A program made the position numbers and the translations under genes. Shown piece after piece: positions 1-7,861 of a stretch of 64,000 nucleotides of DNA (positions are counted from its first letter, which is position 1; each line of letters starts with the position of its first letter). The notes beneath the pieces are model-generated. The model worked only from the letters and a program-made list of their open reading frames with translations, did not search any database and was not told where the DNA came from. The DNA comes from Pedobacter indicus (GTDB taxonomy: Bacteria; Bacteroidota; Bacteroidia; Sphingobacteriales; Sphingobacteriaceae), in contig NZ_QRGB01000001.1 of assembly GCF_003449035.1 (NCBI RefSeq), forward strand, positions 2,356,001-2,420,000, read 5' to 3'.

Positions 1-1020
1 CATGACAAGGCTATGAAAAGCGGTACCGAAGGTGGTGGAACCAAAACGAAGATCTTTAATTGGGCATTGGAAACCGGTCACAAACATCGGTTAAGACTGG
101 AAGCTGGAAAAGTGCCAAATCCTTTCCTTTCGTTAAAGTATAAATTGGCTGAAAAATTAGTATTCAGTAAAATTAAAGCAAAAACAGGCGGACGACTGAA
201 ATTTTTGATTTCTGGTGGTGGTGCATTGCCGAGAAATATTGGTGAGTTTTTTGGTGACCTGGGAATTAAGGTGTTAGAGGGCTTCGGGTTAACGGAAACT
301 TCACCTGTTGTTGCGGTCACGGAATACCATCGTCAAGTATATGGTACGGTCGGTCGCGTAGTGCCGGGTATCAAGATCGGGATTCAGAATATTGATACGC
401 TGGAGATTTATACCGAACAGACCTACGAATCTTTTCAGCCTGATTTTGAGTGCCCCGAGGGGGAGATCATTATCAGCGGACATTGTGTTATGAAAGGTTA
501 TTGGAATAAGCCGGAAGAAACCGCCAATGTAATTGATGCCAACGGTTGGTTTCATACGGGTGATATCGGTCGTTTTTATAAGGGTAATTTGCAGATTACG
601 GATCGCTTGAAGAATATGCTGGTTAATGCATTTGGGAAGAACATCTACCCTACGCCTGTTGAAAATGTCTATTTGAAAAGTCCGAAGATCGACGGTTTGT
701 TCCTAGTTGGTGATAAACAGGAGTACGTTACTGCCATTATTATTCCTTCCGTCGAGCGATTGCGTGAAGAGTTTGGCTTTACAGATGCATTTTTTGAAGA
801 AGAAGATGATTTTATTAGAAATCAGGAAGTTATTGAGTGGATCGATGATGATTTGAAGCGGCTTTCAAACGAATTGGCTAAATTTGAGCGGATTCGAAAT
901 TTTGTGGTAAAGCGTAACCCATTTTCCATCGAGTCAGGTGAACTTACCCCGACATTAAAGGCAAAACGGCGGGTGGTTGAGAAGAAATATGCCGAAGAGA
1001 TTGCCAAATTATATTTATAA
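1..1020 (+). CDS. AMP-dependent acyl-CoA synthetase (long-chain type), 5'-truncated by window edge
   Basis: C-terminal part of an adenylate-forming enzyme that activates a (probably long-chain) fatty acid to acyl-CoA through an acyl-AMP. The reading frame is open to base 1, so the ATG at 13 is internal and the gene starts outside the window. Visible family motifs are GFGLTET (A5), the GWFHTGDIG segment (A7), DRLKNMLVNAFGKNIYP (A8 hinge) and the terminal GELTPTLKAKR with the catalytic A10 lysine. The order and spacing fit the FadD15-like bacterial long-chain ligases. It is followed after 41 bases by an S9 peptidase on the same strand, with no obvious functional link. The exact chain-length specificity cannot be read from this fragment. 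Confidence 0.9.
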   Translation, partial: HDKAMKSGTEGGGTKTKIFNWALETGHKHRLRLEAGKVPNPFLSLKYKLAEKLVFSKIKAKTGGRLKFLISGGGALPRNIGEFFGDLGIKVLEGFGLTETSPVVAVTEYHRQVYGTVGRVVPGIKIGIQNIDTLEIYTEQTYESFQPDFECPEGEIIISGHCVMKGYWNKPEETANVIDANGWFHTGDIGRFYKGNLQITDRLKNMLVNAFGKNIYPTPVENVYLKSPKIDGLFLVGDKQEYVTAIIIPSVERLREEFGFTDAFFEEEDDFIRNQEVIEWIDDDLKRLSNELAKFERIRNFVVKRNPFSIESGELTPTLKAKRRVVEKKYAEEIAKLYL

Positions 1021-1061
1021 GACTATATAAGCAGAATTAAATCGTTGTCGAACAAATTATT

Positions 1062-3887
1062 ATGAAGAAACTTTTACTGAGTATTATTTTATCGTCTTTT
1101 TTTGCTACTGGCTTGGCTCAAAAGAAACCATTGGACCATTCGGTTTATGACTCTTGGCAGTCGATCGGATCCTCAGGGATTAGTAACAACGGTCAATATG
1201 TTTTCTTTACGGTTGTTCCGCAAGAAGGAGATGCAACACTCAGATTGGTTAGCCGGGATGCTGAGAACGTGCGGACGATTGACCGTGGTACTAGTGCTGA
1301 ATTTACCGGAGACAGTAAATATTTGATCGCGCTGATCCAGCCGTTTTTTAGGGATACGCGCCAAGCCAAGATTGAGAAGAAAAAGTCGGATGACATGCCG
1401 AAGGATTCATTGGCTATATTTTCTATTGAAGAGAAGGGCTTAGAAAAAATAGCCAATGTAAAATCATTTAAAGTTCCAGAACAAGGCTATGCTGCAATTG
1501 TAGGCTTTTTGCTAGATGACACGATCAAGGCGGAAGTCGACAGTTTGGCAAAAGATAGCATCGGAGAGCAAAAGAACGGAAAAAAGAAAGCCGATAAGCA
1601 ATCGAAATTGGTCGTACGGAACTTGAACCAAGGCATGGAACGTACATTTGATCATGTTGATTCTTACGAGTTTAATAAAGATGGCTCATTGCTGGTTTTC
1701 CATAAAAAACTACCGAAAAAAGACAGCTTAAAGAAAGAAGATGGTCTTTATCTTTATCATGTAAAGGCAGGTTCGTTGAAACGGATGAAAGCCGGAAAAG
1801 GCGATTATCAACATATCACATTCGACGAGGCGGCTCAGCAAATAGCTTTTACCTATCAACCGGATGTGAAAAATTCGATCAATGAGCTTCATGATCTTTA
1901 TTATTTCCATCTGGATGCAGATTCTGCCATGCTGATAGCAAACGAAGAAAGCGAGGGTATTCAGGAAAACTGGAGTGTCAATGGAAGTCAGAAGTTGACT
2001 TTTAGTGAAGATGGAGAAAAACTCTTTTTTGGCACTGCGCCCAAAGCGAAACTAGTGGATACAACCATTGTCGATTTTGAGGTAGCCAGGGTGGATATCT
2101 GGCACTGGAAAGATGACTACCTGCAGCCGAGACAACTAATTAACCGCAAACGCGATTCGAGTCGGGCTTATTTAACTGTAATTTACCCAGAGAGCAAAAA
2201 GATTGTTCAACTTGGAGATGAAAGCCTTCCCTCGGTATCCATAACGAGCAACGCGAACAACGAATTTGCATTGGGGACGTCCGACGTGGGAAGACGGGTT
2301 GCTTCTCAATGGCTTGGGGCTAGTTATGATGATATTTACCTGATCTCTACACTTACAGGCGAGCGTATTAAAATAGCCGACAGTGTTCGTGCGAATGTCG
2401 AGCTGTCTCCGAAAGGCAATTATGCTCTCTGGTTTGATCGGGATAAAGGGCACTGGTACAGTTATTCTGTAGATCAGAAACAGCTAAGAACCTTAACGGA
2501 AGGGCTAAACGTGCCGTTCTTTGATGAAGAGAATGATGTGCCAGATCAGCCGAGATCGTATGGTTTTGCTGGTTGGAATGATAAGGGGGACATCGTATAC
2601 TTCTATGATCGGTATGATATATGGGCAATTCCATTAAACGGCAAAAAGCCGAAAATGATAACCAATGGCTTCGGCCGAAAAAATAAGATTACCTTCCGTT
2701 ATGACGATCCAACACGTGACCGTTTCCAACGAGCAAGACGTGAGCCTGTGATAATCGATTGGGGTGAATTCAATTATATCAGTGCTTTTGATCATAATAC
2801 GAAAGAGAGCGGTTGGTTTAAGGCATCTGCAAAAGGCAGAGATCCGGAATTGATAAGCATGGGAGGCTTCCGGTATTGGCGGGAAATCGCAAATAAAGAT
2901 CTGTCGCTCTTTGCCTATACAAAGGAGAATTATACCGAAGCCCCTAATCTTTATCTAAGTACTGATTTCAAATCAGAACAAGCCGTGTCGGATATCAATC
3001 AGCAACAATCTTCCTATAATTGGGGAACGGCGGAATTGTTTAAGTGGACTGCCTCTAACGGGGAAGAATCAGAAGGGATTCTTTATAAGCCGGAAGACTT
3101 TGATGAAAATAAGAAGTATCCGATGATTGTCTATTTTTATGAAAAATTGAGTGACGGATTGTACAGTTATATACCTCCTACCCCTACTCCGTCTCGCCTG
3201 AATATCAGCTATTTTGTGAGTAATGGATATTTGGTGTTTACACCTGATATATCGTATGATAGAGGCTATCCTGGTAAATCGGCGGAAATCTATATCAACT
3301 CGGGTGTAGAAGCTCTTAAAGAGTTCCCATTTGTGGACGGCGACAATATTGGCGTTCAGGGTCAAAGCTGGGGAGGCTATCAGGTTGCGCACCTAATAAC
3401 ACGTACAGACATGTACGCAGCTGCCTGGTCAGGTGCACCGGTAGTAAATATGACATCAGCGTATGGAGGGATTCGCTGGGCAAGCGGACTGAACCGACAG
3501 TTTCAATATGAGCATACGCAGAGCCGTATCGGCGCTACCTTGTGGGAAGATCTTGATCTTTATATCGAGAACTCTCCGCTCTTTCATTTGGATAAGGTAA
3601 ATACGCCGGTGGTTATTATGCATAATGACCGTGACGGTGCTGTGCCCTGGTATCAGGGAATAGAGATGTTTACAGCGATGAGGCGACTCGGTAAGCCGGT
3701 TTGGATGCTCAATTATAATGATGATGAGCATAATCTGATGAAACGACAGAACCGTAAGGATATTCAGATTCGTGAACAGCAGTTTTTTGATCATTATTTG
3801 AAAGGCAAACCCGCTCCTGTATGGTTGGAACGAGGTGTTCCGGCAGTTCTGAAAGGAATCGATTGGGGATTTGATTTAGTCGAATAA
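1062..3887 (+). CDS. Secreted prolyl oligopeptidase family (S9) serine peptidase
   Basis: 941 residues. An N-terminal signal peptide (about residues 1-19, ending ATGLAQ) predicts periplasmic export. The middle is a long beta-propeller-like region, and the C-terminal alpha/beta-hydrolase domain carries the catalytic triad: Ser769 in GQSWGGY, Asp858 in NDRDGAVPW and His890 in DDEHNL. This is the layout of S9 enzymes (dipeptidyl peptidase IV/acylaminoacyl peptidase group), which trim short peptides. At about 940 residues it is longer than classical DPP-IV, and the insertions (a Lys-rich stretch near residues 110 and 170) lie in the propeller. Substrate specificity is not decidable from sequence. 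The gene probably has its own transcription unit or is read through from the upstream ligase. Confidence 0.92.
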   Translation: MKKLLLSIILSSFFATGLAQKKPLDHSVYDSWQSIGSSGISNNGQYVFFTVVPQEGDATLRLVSRDAENVRTIDRGTSAEFTGDSKYLIALIQPFFRDTRQAKIEKKKSDDMPKDSLAIFSIEEKGLEKIANVKSFKVPEQGYAAIVGFLLDDTIKAEVDSLAKDSIGEQKNGKKKADKQSKLVVRNLNQGMERTFDHVDSYEFNKDGSLLVFHKKLPKKDSLKKEDGLYLYHVKAGSLKRMKAGKGDYQHITFDEAAQQIAFTYQPDVKNSINELHDLYYFHLDADSAMLIANEESEGIQENWSVNGSQKLTFSEDGEKLFFGTAPKAKLVDTTIVDFEVARVDIWHWKDDYLQPRQLINRKRDSSRAYLTVIYPESKKIVQLGDESLPSVSITSNANNEFALGTSDVGRRVASQWLGASYDDIYLISTLTGERIKIADSVRANVELSPKGNYALWFDRDKGHWYSYSVDQKQLRTLTEGLNVPFFDEENDVPDQPRSYGFAGWNDKGDIVYFYDRYDIWAIPLNGKKPKMITNGFGRKNKITFRYDDPTRDRFQRARREPVIIDWGEFNYISAFDHNTKESGWFKASAKGRDPELISMGGFRYWREIANKDLSLFAYTKENYTEAPNLYLSTDFKSEQAVSDINQQQSSYNWGTAELFKWTASNGEESEGILYKPEDFDENKKYPMIVYFYEKLSDGLYSYIPPTPTPSRLNISYFVSNGYLVFTPDISYDRGYPGKSAEIYINSGVEALKEFPFVDGDNIGVQGQSWGGYQVAHLITRTDMYAAAWSGAPVVNMTSAYGGIRWASGLNRQFQYEHTQSRIGATLWEDLDLYIENSPLFHLDKVNTPVVIMHNDRDGAVPWYQGIEMFTAMRRLGKPVWMLNYNDDEHNLMKRQNRKDIQIREQQFFDHYLKGKPAPVWLERGVPAVLKGIDWGFDLVE

Positions 3888-3918
3888 AACCTTACTTTTA
3901 CCGTAGCAATCCTCTTTT

Positions 3919-5151
3919 ATGGCTTTAAATTACGTCTGGATATCCTTTTTTCTCATTGCTTTTTTAGTTGCTTTATTTAAGCTGATTTTTTTAGGTGATG
4001 TAGAGATTTTTCAACGTATAATCAGCGGTACGTTTGATAGTGCTAAAACAGCGGCAGAGATTTCTTTAGGATTGATTGGTCTGATGGCTTTTTGGTTAGG
4101 CATTATGAAGATCGGCGAGAAAGGCGGCATGATTCAATTATTCGCCAGAGCAGTAGGTCCATTCTTTAATAAATTATTTCCAGAAGTGCCTAAGAATCAC
4201 CCGGCGCTGGGTTCCGTCTTGATGAACTTCTCTGCAAATATGTTGGGTCTAGATAATGCAGCAACGCCTCTCGGACTGAAGGCAATGAAAGAGCTGCAAG
4301 AACTGAATCCGAAAAAAGATACCGCCACCAATGCCCAGATTATGTTTCTGGTCCTGAATGCGTCAAGTTTGACGCTCTTGCCAATCAGTATTATGGCATA
4401 TAGGAAAGAGGCTGGAGCTGCAGACCCTTCCGACGTTTTTATTCCCATTTTAATAGCTACGTTTTTCTCGACTTTTGTGGGTCTGATAATCGTTGCGATC
4501 TACCAGCGGATCAATCTTTTTAACAAAGTGGTTTTAGCTTATCTCGGGGGTATTGCTTTGTTTATCGGTGGCCTCCTTTTTTACTTTACAACGCTGCCTC
4601 AGGAGAAGGTTTCAGAAATTTCCATGATTGGTGGAAACGTGATTTTATTCGGTATTATTGTCTCATTTATTGGCCTGGCGATGTTTAAAAAGGTCAATGT
4701 TTATGAAAACTTTATCGAGGGCGCTAAAGAAGGTTTTGATGTTGCAATTAAAATCATCCCTTATTTGGTTGGGATACTGGTTGCGATTGGAGTTTTCCGG
4801 GAAGCCGGAGTGATGGATTATTTGGTCGATGGTGTAAGCTCTGTTGTTTCTTGGTTTGGTGCTGACACACGCTTTGTGGAAGCACTTCCGGTAGCATTCA
4901 TGAAACCTTTAAGCGGAAGTGGCGCAAGGGGATTAATGATCGAGCTGATGAACGTGCGCGGTGCGGATGATTTTGCATCATTGGTAGCCTGCGTAATTCA
5001 GGGTTCTACTGAGACTACTTTTTATGTGCTTGCGGTTTATTATGGATCTGTCGCGATCAAGAATACGCGACATACATTGCCATGCGCCCTGTTGGCCGAG
5101 TTAGCAGGTATCATTGCTGCTATCATAGTCGCCTACATATTTTTTGGATAA
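3919..5151 (+). CDS. SpmA/SpmB-like fused nucleoside-recognition (Gate) domain membrane protein
   Basis: 410 residues, very hydrophobic, with roughly ten membrane segments. It carries two related 'nucleoside recognition' (Gate) halves, corresponding to Bacillus SpmA and SpmB fused in one chain. The first half holds the conserved NFSANMLGLDNAATPLGLKA segment (about residues 104-123), and the second half the PLSGSGARG and GSTETTFY segments. Non-sporulating Bacteroidota commonly carry this fusion, so it is unlikely to work in sporulation; a small-molecule transporter role is an inference from the fold. The stop codon lies 11 bases before the methylglyoxal synthase start, which suggests co-transcription. 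Confidence 0.85.
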   Translation: MALNYVWISFFLIAFLVALFKLIFLGDVEIFQRIISGTFDSAKTAAEISLGLIGLMAFWLGIMKIGEKGGMIQLFARAVGPFFNKLFPEVPKNHPALGSVLMNFSANMLGLDNAATPLGLKAMKELQELNPKKDTATNAQIMFLVLNASSLTLLPISIMAYRKEAGAADPSDVFIPILIATFFSTFVGLIIVAIYQRINLFNKVVLAYLGGIALFIGGLLFYFTTLPQEKVSEISMIGGNVILFGIIVSFIGLAMFKKVNVYENFIEGAKEGFDVAIKIIPYLVGILVAIGVFREAGVMDYLVDGVSSVVSWFGADTRFVEALPVAFMKPLSGSGARGLMIELMNVRGADDFASLVACVIQGSTETTFYVLAVYYGSVAIKNTRHTLPCALLAELAGIIAAIIVAYIFFG

Positions 5152-5161
5152 ATTGAATGAT

Positions 5162-5539
5162 ATGAAAACTATTGCACTCATTGCACATGATGGAAAGAAA
5201 CCTGAGATGATTGAATTTGTCAAAGAGCATCAAGATGAACTGAAGGCTTATAGAATTGTAGCTACAGGAACTACGGGAAAACGAATCGCGGAAACCGGCT
5301 TGGAGGTTGACTGTAAATTAAGCGGGCCAAAAGGTGGCGATGCACAAATCGCAGCGATGGCAGCAGAAGGCTTATTAAGTAGCATCCTTTTCTTTAGAGA
5401 TCCGTTAGGCATGCACCCTCATGAACCCGATATACAAATGTTGATGAGGATTTGCGATGTGCATGATGTCGCTTTGGCAACAAACCCAGCTACAGCGAGA
5501 TTGATTTTGTTAGGTTTACAACAGGAAGCTTCCATTTAA
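5162..5539 (+). CDS. mgsA: Methylglyoxal synthase
   Basis: Converts dihydroxyacetone phosphate to methylglyoxal and phosphate in the cytoplasm, a bypass of lower glycolysis under phosphate limitation. The chosen ATG gives 125 residues starting MKTIALIAHDGKK; a TTG 18 bases upstream is in frame but overlaps the previous gene. Family motifs are HDGKK at the N-terminus, GTTG, GPKGGDAQIA with the catalytic Asp of GGD, FFRDPL, and the HPHEPDI and ATNPATA segments that bind substrate. It is shorter than the E. coli enzyme (152 residues), mostly at the termini. It sits between the SpmAB-like gene and an OsmC gene in a plus-strand run. Confidence 0.93.
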   Translation: MKTIALIAHDGKKPEMIEFVKEHQDELKAYRIVATGTTGKRIAETGLEVDCKLSGPKGGDAQIAAMAAEGLLSSILFFRDPLGMHPHEPDIQMLMRICDVHDVALATNPATARLILLGLQQEASI

Positions 5540-5551
5540 CGTTCATACTTT

Positions 5552-5959
5552 ATGAGATATAGGATTAGTGCCAAGCTTGGCCGGGATAATTATAAAACGG
5601 AGATCACAAATGATCGCAATCAGCTTATTGCGGATGAGCCTGAGGATTTGGGTGGTAAAGATTTAGGTTTTGCTCCATTTGAATTGATTTTGTCGTCATT
5701 GGCCGCATGCAAGGCTATTACGATGCGGATGTATGCTGACCGAAAAGAATGGCCGCTGGAGGAAGTGCACCTGGAGATGGATCTTGAGGTACAAGTAAGC
5801 TCGGGTCAGCAAACCACGTATATCAATGCCAATATTGAGCTCATAGGTGACTTAGATGACGAACAACGCGCTAGGATCATTAAAATAGCAGACAAGTGTC
5901 CGACACATAAGTTATTACAGAACCCAATTGTCATCAATTCCACTTTAATTCAGAAGTAA
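5552..5959 (+). CDS. OsmC family redox/peroxide protein
   Basis: 135 residues of the OsmC/Ohr superfamily. The two hallmark cysteines are visible: SSLAACKAITMRMYA (about residue 53) and the ADKCPTHKLL segment near residue 117. Family members reduce organic hydroperoxides or remove reactive sulfur using this thiol pair. The spacing and the 'ACKAITMRMYADRK' style fit the OsmC-like/YhfA group rather than Ohr. It lies 12 bases after mgsA and one base before coaA, so it is almost certainly in one operon with them. Its exact substrate is not known from sequence. Confidence 0.88.
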   Translation: MRYRISAKLGRDNYKTEITNDRNQLIADEPEDLGGKDLGFAPFELILSSLAACKAITMRMYADRKEWPLEEVHLEMDLEVQVSSGQQTTYINANIELIGDLDDEQRARIIKIADKCPTHKLLQNPIVINSTLIQK

Positions 5960-5960
5960 A

Positions 5961-6905
5961 ATGAGTTATGACCAATACTCACCGTTTATAACGATTGATC
6001 GGCCACGATGGAGGGAGTTAAATGGTTCGATAGCTTATAATCTGTCACATGAGGATGTAAGTTCCCTGAACGCATTAAACGAGCCACTGACCTTAACTGA
6101 GATTCAGGATATTTATTTTCCCCTCAGTCATCTGTTAAATATTCACATTGAAGAAGCGGAACAGCTTCACCAACGAGCGAATGCTTTTTTAAAGGATGGG
6201 TCACGTAAACTCCCTTTTATTATCGGTATTGCGGGTAGTGTTGCGGCTGGTAAAAGTACTACCGCGCGTGTGCTTCAGAAAGTGCTATCGCTGTCGCCTG
6301 GGAAGCCAAGAGTCGACTTGGTGACTACGGATGGATTTCTCTATCCGAATCATGTGCTGGAAGCAAGGGGAATTATGAATAAAAAGGGGTTTCCGGTGAG
6401 TTATGATACCAAGCAGTTGATTCGTTTTTTATCGGAAATTAAATCTGGCAAAGAAAAGGTAAGCGCACCTGTGTACTCGCATCTGGAATACGATATCATT
6501 GAAGGTGCGGAACAAGTGGTTGATTCTCCGGATATTGTTATTATCGAGGGCATTAACGTACTACAGGTTAATCTAAAAAAACAGTATAGGGGTCCCCGGA
6601 TATTCGTTTCTGACTTCTTCGACTTTTCTATTTATGTGCATTCTACGGAGAAAAATTTGATAAACTGGTATGTCGACCGCTTTCTCAACCTAAAGGAGAC
6701 AGCCTTTCAGCATAAAGAGTCATACTTTCATAAGTATGCCAACCTGAATCACGAGGATGCAGTAGATTTCGCTAGAAATATCTGGAAAGAGATTAATGGT
6801 CCGAACCTGATTAAAAATATCCTTCCGACCCGATATCGAGCTAATCTAATCCTTGAAAAGGATATCGACCATTCCATTAAGCAAATTAAATTCAAGAAGG
6901 TCTAA
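5961..6905 (+). CDS. coaA: Type I pantothenate kinase
   Basis: 314 residues. Catalyses ATP-dependent phosphorylation of pantothenate, the first committed step of coenzyme A synthesis. The P-loop is GSVAAGKST (about residues 91-99). The N-terminus begins with the typical SPFITIDRPRW segment, and TTDGFLYPN and EGINVLQ are diagnostic of the bacterial CoaA (P-loop kinase) family rather than type III CoaX. Full length compared with E. coli CoaA (316). It is the last gene of the plus-strand run and ends 9 bases from the stop of the convergent AraC gene, with no clear terminator between them. Confidence 0.96.
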   Translation: MSYDQYSPFITIDRPRWRELNGSIAYNLSHEDVSSLNALNEPLTLTEIQDIYFPLSHLLNIHIEEAEQLHQRANAFLKDGSRKLPFIIGIAGSVAAGKSTTARVLQKVLSLSPGKPRVDLVTTDGFLYPNHVLEARGIMNKKGFPVSYDTKQLIRFLSEIKSGKEKVSAPVYSHLEYDIIEGAEQVVDSPDIVIIEGINVLQVNLKKQYRGPRIFVSDFFDFSIYVHSTEKNLINWYVDRFLNLKETAFQHKESYFHKYANLNHEDAVDFARNIWKEINGPNLIKNILPTRYRANLILEKDIDHSIKQIKFKKV

Positions 6906-6914
6906 GACGGTTGG

Positions 6915-7760
6915 TTAAAGTTTTTTCTGAAATTCACTTGGGAGCAAGCCTGTATATTTTTTAAAGAAACGGGTGAAATAAGCCGGATCTTCGAACCCGG
7001 TTTTATAAGCGACCTCGCCAATTGGCACATCTGTCCAGTAAAGTAACCGCTTTGCTTCTAGGATCCGTTGCTCGTTAATAATATGTTTTGCGTTTTTTCC
7101 TGTAACCTCTTTTACTACATCGTTGAGATGACCCGCTGATAGAAAAAGCCGTTTTGCGTAATCTGTAACTTTGACTTCCGAGAGGGCGTGCTGAATAACC
7201 AGCTGCTTGAAGCGTTTATAGATACTGGTATACTTACTACTGTTGGGCGATTCGTCCATATTCATAAAAAGGGAAATCTTGTCAAGTAAGGCACTGAATA
7301 ACTTAGCTTGGATATCCTTGCTTTCCAGATCGGAATTGATCTCAGCTTCCAATAGTTGAATGAAGCTTAAGAAGTTTTTCATACTTGCCTCATCGACCTG
7401 GATAACATCCGTACTAAAGATATCTTGCCAATTATGTCTCCCTATTTGAAAGCGTAATAGAAATTGTTCTTTGAATTTAATCCGAAGCAACTTGGCGTTT
7501 GTTGCCCGCACATGAAAATGAATCTGTTCGGGACGCATGACGATCAGAGCATTCGCTTGTACCTTGTATTCATGGAAATCTATAAACTGAAGGGTTTCTC
7601 CTGATACAAGAAAATAAATGCTGTAGTAGTCATGGCGGTGCGGACTTTCAATCTTCTCAAGCGATTCGATATTCAGATCAATCCACTGCATATTAAAAAA
7701 ATCTTCCGGACTGCGTATATCACTTTCGCTTTTATGAATAGGTATCTTTGCTTTTTCCAT
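6915..7760 (-). CDS. AraC family transcriptional regulator
   Basis: 281 residues. The N-terminal half is a cupin-like sensing domain (ESPHRHDYYSIYFLVSGE, about residues 39-56), and the C-terminal 100 residues hold the two helix-turn-helix motifs of the AraC/XylS family, including GEVAYKTGFEDPAYFTRFFKKYTG with LLPSEFQ at the end. It is probably an activator responding to a small ligand. The gene is divergent from the copper ATPase, with a 101-base shared promoter region that contains an imperfect palindrome next to its start. Regulation of that ATPase is possible but not implied, because AraC proteins usually do not sense metals. Confidence 0.9.
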   Translation of the reverse strand: MEKAKIPIHKSESDIRSPEDFFNMQWIDLNIESLEKIESPHRHDYYSIYFLVSGETLQFIDFHEYKVQANALIVMRPEQIHFHVRATNAKLLRIKFKEQFLLRFQIGRHNWQDIFSTDVIQVDEASMKNFLSFIQLLEAEINSDLESKDIQAKLFSALLDKISLFMNMDESPNSSKYTSIYKRFKQLVIQHALSEVKVTDYAKRLFLSAGHLNDVVKEVTGKNAKHIINEQRILEAKRLLYWTDVPIGEVAYKTGFEDPAYFTRFFKKYTGLLPSEFQKKL

Positions 7761-7763
7761 GGC

Positions 7764-7784
7764 TTCAAAAGGATAATCCTTGAA
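7764..7784. promoter_or_regulatory. Imperfect palindrome at the AraC gene start
   Basis: The sequence reads TTCAAAAGGAT-A-ATCCTTGAA, an inverted repeat with a two-base bulge, starting 4 bases upstream of the AraC gene ATG in the divergent interval with the copper ATPase gene. It could be an autoregulatory operator or a 5'-leader hairpin. There is no direct evidence beyond the symmetry. Confidence 0.3.
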
Positions 7785-7834
7785 AAGTACTATTTATTCC
7801 TGACTTTATCATCTTTTTCAACCTAATAGTCATG

Positions 7835-7842
7835 TAAATTTG
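7835..7842 (+). promoter_or_regulatory. Bacteroidota -7 element (TAAATTTG) for the copper ATPase
   Basis: TAAATTTG matches the Bacteroidota primary-sigma -7 consensus TAnnTTTG. It would place transcription start at about 7848, leaving a leader of about 13 bases before the ATG at 7862. A clear TTG at the expected -33 position is not seen. Confidence 0.5.
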
Positions 7843-7861
7843 ATATCGTTAATAGTCTGCT

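Noticed and set aside
3069-3794. Two minus-strand frames of 107 and 112 codons inside the S9 peptidase
   Set aside because: They oppose the catalytic domain of a clear gene and have no start signals or family motifs.
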